31,269 nt of DNA from Zymogenus sp964542895. Lineage in GTDB: Bacteria > Desulfobacterota > Zymogenia > Zymogenales > Zymogenaceae. This document shows positions 8,380 to 15,522 of the stretch, in pieces. Numbering within the stretch: the stretch's first letter is position 1; the number at the start of each line of letters is the position of its first letter. The stretch spans positions 1-31,269 of the forward strand of contig CAZIWT010000025.1 in the NCBI GenBank assembly GCA_964542895.1. Direction: 5' to 3'. Under the pieces are notes generated by a model. The model saw only the letters and a program-made list of their open reading frames with translations, did not search any database and was not told the DNA's origin. The position numbers and the translations under genes were made by a program.

Positions 8380-9519
8380 CTACTTCTCCCCGCAGAGTCC
8401 TTCAAGGAGGTCTTTAGTCCTTCTCACCATCAAGTCTATGCCGAAGTTTTCCACGATCCTCCCCCGGATTTCATCCGGCGAGATCTTCCGGTAATCACTG
8501 AGAGCGCTCGACAACCCCTCGGCCAGCCCCTTCGGGTCGCCCGGCTCCACGATCACGCCGCAGTCCCCCAGGATCAAAGCCGAGTCCCCCACGTTCGTCA
8601 CGGCCGGGTAGACGCCGCAGGCCATCGCCTCGCAGATCACGTTGGAGAAGCCCTCGCTGAGAGAGGCTGATACGAAGACGTCGAGGGCGTTATAGACGGC
8701 GTTCATTTTGCTGTGGTATCCCGCCCAGATTATCTTTCCCCCCAGACCGAGCTCTCCGGCAAGCGCTCTCAACGAATCGGTGTAAACGGCCGGGCCGTCC
8801 CCGATCAGGACGAAGCGCACGTCATCGAACCTGTCGGAAACGATCGATGCGGCGCTAAGAAACGTTCTGTGATCCTTGATAGGATCGAGCCTCCCCACCA
8901 TCCCGACGAGCCTTTGACCTTTGCCGACGCCCCACTCCCCCCTTACGCCCTTTCCCTCCTCGGGGCTGATAAAGAATCTTTCGGTATCGATGCCGTTTTG
9001 GATAATCCTCATTCTTTCGGGGGGAAAGCCGCGCCTTCGGGCGGAATCGAGTCCCGCGCCGGAGTTCACGATAATGAGGTCGGGGATGAAGGATAAAAAC
9101 CTCTCGACGAGATAGCTCAGGCGGGAGAGCCAATCGTAGTGGTGAAGCTCCATCTCCGAGTAGCGTATCCCCCAGACTACTTTTACGCCCGGCAAAAACG
9201 GCTTTAGGAGGGCGATGAGGATGTTCGACGTTACAAGAAATCCGTATATAAGGTTGGGCCTAATCGTGTGGGCCGTCTTAAAAAAGCGCCGCAAAAAACC
9301 GAAGAGATCCCACCTGCCGGACTTCCTCAAGGAGATAACAGGGACGCCGGACTCATTCAGGTCGTCAAACAGGCTTCCGGAGTCGTAGAAGGTTAACACG
9401 GTCACATCGCCGCGGTCTTCGTAAAGGCCCCTGGCCAGATTGACAAGCTGTACCTCCGCGCCGCCGATATTCAGCGACGGTATCAAAAGCACAATCCGGC
9501 AGGGCTGTTCGTTTTTCAT
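8380..9519 (-). CDS. Family 4 glycosyltransferase (GT-B fold)
   Basis: A 379-residue cytoplasmic or membrane-associated glycosyltransferase that would move a sugar from a nucleotide donor to a glycan acceptor. The N-terminal Rossmann domain starts RIVLLIPSLNIGGAEVQLV with the glycine-rich GGAE loop. The C-terminal domain has GMVGRLDPIKDH (R210, K215) and the E-x7-E donor motif in EGFSNVICE (E289, E297), followed by AMACG. The ATG at 9519 is chosen because family members begin shortly before the first beta strand; an in-frame TTG at 9621 would add 34 Arg-rich residues unlike the family. It follows the membrane glycosyltransferase gene in the same direction and probably shares its promoter. Confidence 0.9.
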   Translation of the reverse strand: MKNEQPCRIVLLIPSLNIGGAEVQLVNLARGLYEDRGDVTVLTFYDSGSLFDDLNESGVPVISLRKSGRWDLFGFLRRFFKTAHTIRPNLIYGFLVTSNILIALLKPFLPGVKVVWGIRYSEMELHHYDWLSRLSYLVERFLSFIPDLIIVNSGAGLDSARRRGFPPERMRIIQNGIDTERFFISPEEGKGVRGEWGVGKGQRLVGMVGRLDPIKDHRTFLSAASIVSDRFDDVRFVLIGDGPAVYTDSLRALAGELGLGGKIIWAGYHSKMNAVYNALDVFVSASLSEGFSNVICEAMACGVYPAVTNVGDSALILGDCGVIVEPGDPKGLAEGLSSALSDYRKISPDEIRGRIVENFGIDLMVRRTKDLLEGLCGEK

Positions 9520-9626
9520 TTCAGAGCTTAACTTATCCCTAAAAATCAACTTGTTTCTCCTGCCCCTCGCAGCGATGACGGCCCAGCCCGGCAAAATCCA
9601 ACGGCTGCGCCGCGGATGCAATTCAA

Positions 9627-11093
9627 CTATTCCCGGCCGGGATCGGGAGATTTCTCAAACCGCCGGGAAATCTTTTGCCAAGCTAACTGCAGGACAAACA
9701 GGGACGCGATCCACAGTACCGGGATCATCGGCTTGTTGTACCTGGGGTTGCACCAGGTCAGGAGCATGTGCATCCCGAAGAGGTACAGCGACGGAAGTAC
9801 CAAGGCGACATGCTCCCACTCCCTCTTGATCAGGGCGCGCAGTGTAAAGGCGAAGAAGCCTGTGAACAGAAGGAGGCTGATGAGGCTTGCGGGAATAAAG
9901 AAATGGTCGTCGATCTCGACAAATATTCCCTTCCACGCGAACGGAAAGCAAATGATCAGGTGGCGAAAGGGATGAGACTTGATTTCACTCACCGCCATGG
10001 AGATCATCGCCGAATCCGCCCGAACGCTGTTTTCATACTCCCTTGCCTTCTCGGCCCTGATAGCCTTTACGCTGGAGTGAATACTGTCGGGGTGCGTCAC
10101 GTCCAGGCGGTTTATCACATCCCGGCCGAAGAGCCTCACGGCGAGCTCTTCGGTATATCTTGTAGGAACCCAGTAGATAAAGGACGCCGCGTAGTCTTTC
10201 GGCGTCATCATGTCGTTGTAGACCGCCCGTATCACCAGCGTGCCCCCTCCCCGCTCCGTGATGAAGGCGCGGCCGAAATGGCGGTAGTTTCTGCCCATCC
10301 AGGGAAGGACAACGATAAAATAGGAGAGGAGAAACAAAAAAACGACCCCCGCAACCCTCTTCAAAGGGACCTTTTTGAGTAGATGATGAATCAGGATGAA
10401 GCAGGCCGCGACGATCCACGCAAACTGGAAGACGCCCTTAGTCAGGACAAGCACCCCCAAGAGGAGTCCCGATACCGCGTAATATTTTATCTCCCCTTTT
10501 TTGACGGATAAGTAGAAGGTAAATGAAAAACCGAGCAGAAGAAGCGCCGCGAGATTCTCCGACAGGAGCTGACGGACGACCACCAGGAAGGCCGGACTCA
10601 GCCCGATGCCGAAAAGGGCGACGATCGAGAGGAGACGATTTCGCGTGAAGCGAAGGGTTACCCACATCCCCAGAAGGGAGGTCAAAAAGAGTGCCGCCAG
10701 AGTCAGCCAGCAGGGGGCCTTCGAGGGGAGTATAAGCTCCCCGTCTTCAAATACAAAGTCCCCCTCCGACATGCCCCGTAAGGTCGGGTCGAAAAAAAAG
10801 GCGGGAGAAATGAACACCGGGTAGCCGGGCTCCCTCTTCGCCGTGGGTCTCGGCCTGTAGGACTCGTCGCCGATCTCATCTCCCCTGGGGAACTGCTGCG
10901 AGAACGTGCCGTAATTTACCAGGTTGTAGGCCGTCTTGAAGTAGTGGACAGCATCGCTGTTTATCTTGAGGACGGGCCTCGAGATCACCTTGATCCCTGC
11001 GTTCAAAAAGAGCCCCAGATAGACGAGAAGAAAAAAAATGAACGCCGCCGTTTTGAGCTTCTCTCTTCGGCTTTCGGTTAATTCAAGTTTCAT
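9627..11093 (-). CDS. GT39/ArnT-like integral membrane glycosyltransferase
   Basis: A 488-residue multi-pass protein with about 11 hydrophobic segments and a soluble C-terminal part. After the first membrane segment comes an extracytoplasmic loop with NSDAVHY and KREPGYPVF, matching the Asp-containing first loop and the EPGYP-type motif of PMT/ArnT-like (GT-C) enzymes that use polyprenyl-phosphate sugars. It would decorate a lipid or surface glycan on the periplasmic side. The ATG at 11093 is chosen because a consensus promoter lies at 11185-11213, so longer frames would start upstream of transcription; a ribosome-binding site is not obvious. The GT4 gene follows after a 107-base gap. Confidence 0.8.
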   Translation of the reverse strand: MKLELTESRREKLKTAAFIFFLLVYLGLFLNAGIKVISRPVLKINSDAVHYFKTAYNLVNYGTFSQQFPRGDEIGDESYRPRPTAKREPGYPVFISPAFFFDPTLRGMSEGDFVFEDGELILPSKAPCWLTLAALFLTSLLGMWVTLRFTRNRLLSIVALFGIGLSPAFLVVVRQLLSENLAALLLLGFSFTFYLSVKKGEIKYYAVSGLLLGVLVLTKGVFQFAWIVAACFILIHHLLKKVPLKRVAGVVFLFLLSYFIVVLPWMGRNYRHFGRAFITERGGGTLVIRAVYNDMMTPKDYAASFIYWVPTRYTEELAVRLFGRDVINRLDVTHPDSIHSSVKAIRAEKAREYENSVRADSAMISMAVSEIKSHPFRHLIICFPFAWKGIFVEIDDHFFIPASLISLLLFTGFFAFTLRALIKREWEHVALVLPSLYLFGMHMLLTWCNPRYNKPMIPVLWIASLFVLQLAWQKISRRFEKSPDPGRE

Positions 11094-11184
11094 GGCAGGA
11101 TTGCTGTTTTCATGTAAAAATACGCACAATAAACCCCTTCTCCCCCCCCATCGACAACCGATCCGCCCTAAAAAGCTTGAGTGA

Positions 11185-11213
11185 ATTATAGATAAATATG
11201 TGGATCTTGTCAA
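11185..11213 (-). promoter_or_regulatory. Perfect-consensus sigma70 promoter of the glycosyltransferase pair
   Basis: On the minus strand TTGACA (11208-11213) and TATAAT (11185-11190) are separated by exactly 17 bases. The start of transcription would be near 11178, giving a leader of about 85 bases before the membrane glycosyltransferase. Confidence 0.8.
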
Positions 11214-11299
11214 CATGGGCCGGTCTGTCGGTGTTAAGAGGATCCTTCTTCCATCTGCGGAGATTCTCCTTAAAAAGAGCGGTATCGACCCGAAAAATC

Positions 11300-11316
11300 C
11301 CTTTTTCTTAAAAAGG
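11300..11316 (-). terminator. Weak AT-rich hairpin, possible terminator after the flippase-like gene
   Basis: CCTTTTT and AAAAAGG form a 7-bp stem with a 3-base loop just after the stop of the 11325-12278 gene. On the minus strand it is followed by GATTTTTC. The stem is AT-rich, so termination would be inefficient. Confidence 0.35.
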
Positions 11317-11324
11317 AAGATAGA

Positions 11325-12278
11325 TCAGCTGTCCGAGTCGGGAGTCGAAAACCTCTTCTTCAGCTCGTTATATATTAAGAAAAGGAGCGACAACAGGATG
11401 ACGGACCCAAAGATAAGGAGCCTCTGATTGACCAGGAACTTCGCACTGCTCAAGGACGGAGCTTTATAGAAATAGAGCACCCCCGCCCATCCCGCCTCCA
11501 CGAGCCCCAGACCGCCCGGCGTAATTCCCACGATCATGCTTCCCTGCACGATGGCCGTTCCCATGAAGACCTTCGCGAAGGAAAGGTCTATCTGGCAGAG
11601 CCTCATTATAAAGAGATATCTGCCCGCCGAGACGAGAAATTTCCCGATCGTGAGCAAATAGAGGAGCCAGCGCAGCCTTCCAGAGACCATGGTTTTAAGT
11701 TGCTTCAGGATATCCCGCTTCGGGAAGATCTTTATGAAGAGGGATATGACCGCCGGCATGAGGAAAATGCTTACCGCAAAGAGGGCCGCCGAAACGATCG
11801 GTGCGATCGACGAAAAGTACTCAAATTCCTCAAACACCACCACCGCCGGGATCGTTATTATTATACACCCGAGCAGTATCGCTGTCAGGAGCTTATCGAG
11901 GATTATCGCGAAGGCGCCCCTTTTCAAATCTATGCCGCTCGATTTCAGATATAGAAAGCGGCTTCCCATATCGCCGAACACCTGGCTAGTGGAGTGACCG
12001 ACAAACCTCCCCGTGATAATGTACCTGAGGAGTGTTCCAAAATCCCCTTTTTTCGAGAAGTGGTTTATGATTACATGGAGCTTCCAGGTGTCCAGAACGT
12101 TGATTACAAAAGTCAGGACAACAACCGGCCACGCCATGAGCCAGTTGATCTTCAGCAGCTGATCGATATCCTTGAGGTCGCTGAAGAGCGCCACTATCCC
12201 GAAAAAAAGGAGAAGACCGATCGAGAACTTCAGGATCGTCTTTGCTGTTTTTTTCAAGTCACTCCCTTTTTCCGCCAT
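11325..12278 (-). CDS. Flippase-like / LPG-synthase TM-region membrane protein
   Basis: A 317-residue integral membrane protein with about 8 hydrophobic segments. It has the hallmarks of the lysylphosphatidylglycerol synthase TM region family (formerly UPF0104): FGDMGSRFLYLKSSGIDLKRG followed by a membrane segment, and the late GITPGGLGLVEAGWAG motif (PGGLG-x-x-EA). Members are proposed lipid or lipid-linked-glycan flippases, or membrane domains of larger enzymes; the catalytic aminoacyl-transfer domain is absent here. The ATG at 12278 gives a 20-base overlap with the sulfotransferase gene upstream; a second ATG at 12317 is possible. The context suggests handling of a lipid-linked sugar. Confidence 0.82.
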   Translation of the reverse strand: MAEKGSDLKKTAKTILKFSIGLLLFFGIVALFSDLKDIDQLLKINWLMAWPVVVLTFVINVLDTWKLHVIINHFSKKGDFGTLLRYIITGRFVGHSTSQVFGDMGSRFLYLKSSGIDLKRGAFAIILDKLLTAILLGCIIITIPAVVVFEEFEYFSSIAPIVSAALFAVSIFLMPAVISLFIKIFPKRDILKQLKTMVSGRLRWLLYLLTIGKFLVSAGRYLFIMRLCQIDLSFAKVFMGTAIVQGSMIVGITPGGLGLVEAGWAGVLYFYKAPSLSSAKFLVNQRLLIFGSVILLSLLFLIYNELKKRFSTPDSDS

Positions 12279-13131
12279 AGGGTAGTTTTCTGGAGAGGGA
12301 TTTTTCAATGACATCATCCAAAAATGATATGTCCTCGGTGGAGAGCTCGTCCTTGTAGCCGCCGACCTTGCCCTTTCTTATCTTCATCGATTTATCCGAT
12401 TTTTTGTCCCCGGGCTTCATCCACGGCTCCTGTAAATCTTTGTCCGACTCCATCTTCTTCATCTTTTCGAAGGAGGTCTCCTTTAAAGTGGATTTGAGGA
12501 CTTCGGGGTCGACGTCTATACCTATGAAGTCAAGAAGCCTGTAAAAGCCTTTTTCCGGATTCCCCCTTAACTCCTCGTATGTGGTAAAATAAAATTTATC
12601 CGGGGTGTCCCTGTAACCTACCCACAGGTTCATAAACGCCACCACCTTTTTTATCCCGACAAACTTGTCACGTATAAACTCGGTCAATTCCTTGGTATAT
12701 ATCTTTTCTCTGAATTTGAGGTGGTAAAAGCTGGAAACCATCACGTCCCTCGGATCCCGGGCCACGAAACAAACCTTCTTGCCCCTGTACTTGGCCTCGT
12801 TTATCTTGAGCCGGTCAATACTCTTAGGCGAGGGCACCCACGTTCCTACGTCGTGTTCAAACTTGAGCGTTTTATCTCCCGGGAGCCTTATCTGAAAGCC
12901 GTCTATCTCGGAGTCCTCCACTCCCCCCGACAGTTCGAGATATTTCAGCAGGGTCACCCGTATCCATGTCTTCCCGCACTTCGGATAGGATACGATGTAG
13001 ACGTCCGGCTCGACCTTCTTGAACCGGGACACCACGTAGGAATTCACGTAGTACCCGAAGAGGACGGGGTCTTTTATAATCTTAACGAGCTTGTCGAGGA
13101 AGTTCTTCGCGCCGAACAAGAGCCTGTTCAC
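12259..13131 (-). CDS. PAPS-dependent sulfotransferase domain protein
   Basis: A 290-residue cytosolic-type sulfotransferase that would transfer sulfate from 3'-phosphoadenylyl sulfate to a hydroxyl of a small molecule, lipid or sugar. The 5'-phosphosulfate loop is SYPKCGKTW (48-56), the 3'-phosphate site is ARDPRDVMVSSFYH (R125, S133-S134), and the C-terminal RKGKVGGYKD matches the family's final GxxG loop. The start is a GTG with only a weak GGGA before it; no other in-frame Met lies before the first motif. It overlaps the flippase-like gene and follows a methyltransferase, so its product probably modifies the glycan or glycolipid made by this cluster. Confidence 0.88.
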   Translation of the reverse strand: MNRLLFGAKNFLDKLVKIIKDPVLFGYYVNSYVVSRFKKVEPDVYIVSYPKCGKTWIRVTLLKYLELSGGVEDSEIDGFQIRLPGDKTLKFEHDVGTWVPSPKSIDRLKINEAKYRGKKVCFVARDPRDVMVSSFYHLKFREKIYTKELTEFIRDKFVGIKKVVAFMNLWVGYRDTPDKFYFTTYEELRGNPEKGFYRLLDFIGIDVDPEVLKSTLKETSFEKMKKMESDKDLQEPWMKPGDKKSDKSMKIRKGKVGGYKDELSTEDISFLDDVIEKSLSRKLPYGGKRE

Positions 13132-13220
13132 GTTTTATCCCACATTTTCAAACACTACAAACAAATATATTAAGATTTAAATTACGGGGCAAAAATATAC
13201 AAAATCAACCAATCGACGGC

Positions 13221-13904
13221 TCACCTTCCGGCAACGACCAGCTGGTTGACCATCAGAAAATCGAGGTTGACAAGACGAACCGTCATCTCCGCCGTGAACT
13301 CAAAGGGCATTCCAAAGGGTGAAAGCATAAACTTTTGCGCCTTTAATATCTTAAAGCCGTTTTCCCTCATGAGATCGCACATCTCTCTTATGTTCATCAC
13401 GTGTTGATGCTTGTCATCCTCGAGGTGCCTGACAAGCACAGCGACGCGCTCCCAGAATGGATCCGGCACCGTTACGATAACAATCCCCCCCGGCCTGAGA
13501 ACGCGTTTCACCTCCCCCAAGACCTTTTCGGGCCTCGGAACGTGTTCCATTACGGCGGTGGCTGTTACGACATCAAATGATTCATCGGGAAAGTCGATCT
13601 CCTGAATATCGCCCTGAATAACCTCCAGATTAGGATAGAGCCTTTTGCTCAGTTCGACCAGCGAGCTGTCGTATTCGATCCCGACGCAGCGGGCGGAGGG
13701 GTAAGCCTCCGAGACGGAGTTCAACATCCGACCCTCCGCGGTTCCAAGGTCTATAATGTCCCTCGGCTTCTCCCTCCCGAACTCCCCTATAGCCCCCAAC
13801 ACCTCATGGGTGCGCCGCCAGAGGCGATACCTGTGCGACCTTTTCTTTACCCTTTTTTCCGCATAGTCTATGTCGAGCGTTCCGCTCTTTGGTTCAGACT
13901 TCAT
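13221..13904 (-). CDS. Class I SAM-dependent methyltransferase
   Basis: A 227-residue cytoplasmic methyltransferase. Motif I is DIIDLGTAEGR (49-59), the acidic end of beta 2 is GIEYDSS, then DFPDESFDVVTATAVMEHV and LRPGGIVIVTVPDP, all typical of the Methyltransf_11/25 group. The C-terminal part contains hydrophobic stretches that could touch a membrane. The start is uncertain: ATG at 13904 has GAAGGA directly adjacent, and a TTG at 13916 is possible. The substrate is not evident; the neighbouring sulfotransferase and glycosyltransferases suggest a glycan or lipid. Confidence 0.85.
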   Translation of the reverse strand: MKSEPKSGTLDIDYAEKRVKKRSHRYRLWRRTHEVLGAIGEFGREKPRDIIDLGTAEGRMLNSVSEAYPSARCVGIEYDSSLVELSKRLYPNLEVIQGDIQEIDFPDESFDVVTATAVMEHVPRPEKVLGEVKRVLRPGGIVIVTVPDPFWERVAVLVRHLEDDKHQHVMNIREMCDLMRENGFKILKAQKFMLSPFGMPFEFTAEMTVRLVNLDFLMVNQLVVAGR

Positions 13905-13930
13905 TCCTTCGCTCAAAAAATTAGAAAACC

Positions 13931-13959
13931 ATCTTATAGACCTATTCGGTTAAAGTCAA
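13931..13959 (-). promoter_or_regulatory. Probable promoter of the methyltransferase gene
   Basis: TTGACT (13954-13959) and TAAGAT (13931-13936) on the minus strand are 17 bases apart. It would start transcription some 20 bases before the methyltransferase. Confidence 0.45.
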
Positions 13960-14077
13960 TAGACATTTTTCGGGATATCTTTGAAGTCGATCTCCAACGG
14001 CCGAAGAGACGGTGCCGGGCCCGTCGAGGCCGCACAGACCCGTACAGACTATTTGAGATGGAGGGGAGTTGGAAACG

Positions 14078-14095
14078 CCGTTCGTTATCGAACGG
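14078..14095 (-). terminator. Hairpin after the Nramp-related gene, possible terminator
   Basis: A perfect 7-bp stem, CCGTTCG and CGAACGG with a 4-base loop, lies 30 bases past the stop of the Nramp-related gene. On the minus strand it is followed by CGTTTCC, which is only weakly T-rich. It may end the long catabolic operon. The rest of 13960-14125 shows nothing else. Confidence 0.35.
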
Positions 14096-14125
14096 ATCTC
14101 CGAGTTGTGACGATACTCTGAATTG

Positions 14126-15475
14126 TTACATCGAAAAGTCGACCCCCACCACCACAGCGGCAACGAGGAGCAAGATAAAAAAGACGAAAAACAGGACCGA
14201 CAGATACGACATGACGATCGTAACCCGCCTGGGCCTGAAATTTACCGGAAGCGTCTTCGTGCAGATATGGATCGCCATAAGACCGACTATGGGCAGAAGA
14301 ATCGTGTCGATTACCGCCGTTACCTGAAGGAGTACCACCGGCGCCGATATGACCGTGGCGAAGAGCCCCGCGAAGATCACGTAGACGATTAAAAACACCA
14401 TATAGAAGAACCGCTCAGGCCTCTTTGTCTTCGACTGGGCCTTGACAGCCCCGCCCGCCACCCTGCACAGCCCGTCGGTGTCGGCAAGGAGCGTGCTGTA
14501 GAGGGTCCCGACGACGCCCACGAGAAAGATCATCACGGCCCCGGGGCCGTAGAGCTCCCCGGCGATTTTCGCCAGCGCCACGCCCAGTCCCTCCCCCTCC
14601 GGCACCATCCCAAGGGGGTTAAGGATCATCGCCCCGGCGATGATAAATCCGACGGTCAAAACGACGGTAAGGATCATGTTTACCACGAGATCGATCCGGT
14701 TTGTCGAGATCCAGCCCTTTATCGCCCCGACCTCGTAGGTCGAGGGGCGATCGATCATCTTCGATGCGCCGCGGCCGCTCTCCTTTGTCCAGAGGGAAAA
14801 CCAGATGGTGCCCATCGCCCCCGCCCCGGACCAGCCGAGGAGCGGGATCAGCTCCCTGAGCGACTCCTCCGGGACGTTCGGGATAAATCCCGCGGCCATC
14901 TCCGAGACGGGCGGGAAGCGGCGAAGGACGGCGTAGAAGATGAAGCATACGATTACGATCATCAATATTCTCGATGCGTACTCGAGGCCCCGGTAGCTCC
15001 CAACAAAGAGGATTATCCCGACGAGGAAAAGTGCAGCGATCGACCAGACGATGTAGGGGACGCCGGAGTATATGGCGAAGAGCGCGCTCCCGACGGTTAG
15101 CGCGATGCCGCTCATCCCCGCCACGCTGGCCACGAAAAAGGCCCAGAAGATCCAGAGAACCCATCCCTTGGGAAGGGTCACGGGGCCTATCTTCGTCTCG
15201 ATTCTCCCGAAGGCGGCGATGACGTCCTCGCCTGTAACTATGGTGTATCGCCCGACGAGCTCCGTTATGAAGTACTTGAAAAAGAGGGAGACGACAGGCA
15301 CCCAGATCAGGAGAAACCCGAAGATGGCGCCCGCCCTCGTTGCGAAGACGAGTTCCGCCACGCCGACGGAGCTGGCCGCCCAGACGAGCCCCGGCCCCAG
15401 TATCAAAAATCTACGCCAACCGCCGGGGGGGTGGGGAACGGTTTCGGTTTTTATCTTCTTTATATCCCTAGACAT
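14126..15475 (-). CDS. Nramp-related membrane transporter with altered metal-site motifs
   Basis: A 449-residue protein with about 11 hydrophobic segments and the overall Nramp (SLC11) layout: an N-terminal GPGLVWAASSVGVAEL segment, a TM1-TM2 link with ATRAGAIFGF, and a conserved central block. In classical Nramp metal transporters TM1 carries DPGN and TM6 carries MPH; here the corresponding positions read roughly SVGV and MGT. It therefore lacks the Asp, Asn and His metal ligands and probably moves something other than Mn/Fe, or another ion. AGGGGG lies five bases before the ATG. It follows the GH38-like gene by 47 bases and is likely the last gene of the operon. Confidence 0.82.
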   Translation of the reverse strand: MSRDIKKIKTETVPHPPGGWRRFLILGPGLVWAASSVGVAELVFATRAGAIFGFLLIWVPVVSLFFKYFITELVGRYTIVTGEDVIAAFGRIETKIGPVTLPKGWVLWIFWAFFVASVAGMSGIALTVGSALFAIYSGVPYIVWSIAALFLVGIILFVGSYRGLEYASRILMIVIVCFIFYAVLRRFPPVSEMAAGFIPNVPEESLRELIPLLGWSGAGAMGTIWFSLWTKESGRGASKMIDRPSTYEVGAIKGWISTNRIDLVVNMILTVVLTVGFIIAGAMILNPLGMVPEGEGLGVALAKIAGELYGPGAVMIFLVGVVGTLYSTLLADTDGLCRVAGGAVKAQSKTKRPERFFYMVFLIVYVIFAGLFATVISAPVVLLQVTAVIDTILLPIVGLMAIHICTKTLPVNFRPRRVTIVMSYLSVLFFVFFILLLVAAVVVGVDFSM

Positions 15476-15522
15476 CTTTTCCCCCTTCTAATGTATCAAT
15501 TTTTCAAAACGTAATTTACTTC

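Noticed and set aside
6278..9133. Many Arg- or Pro-rich open frames opposite asnB and the glycosyltransferase
   Set aside because: They are shadows of the GC-rich real genes, without ribosome-binding sites or family features.
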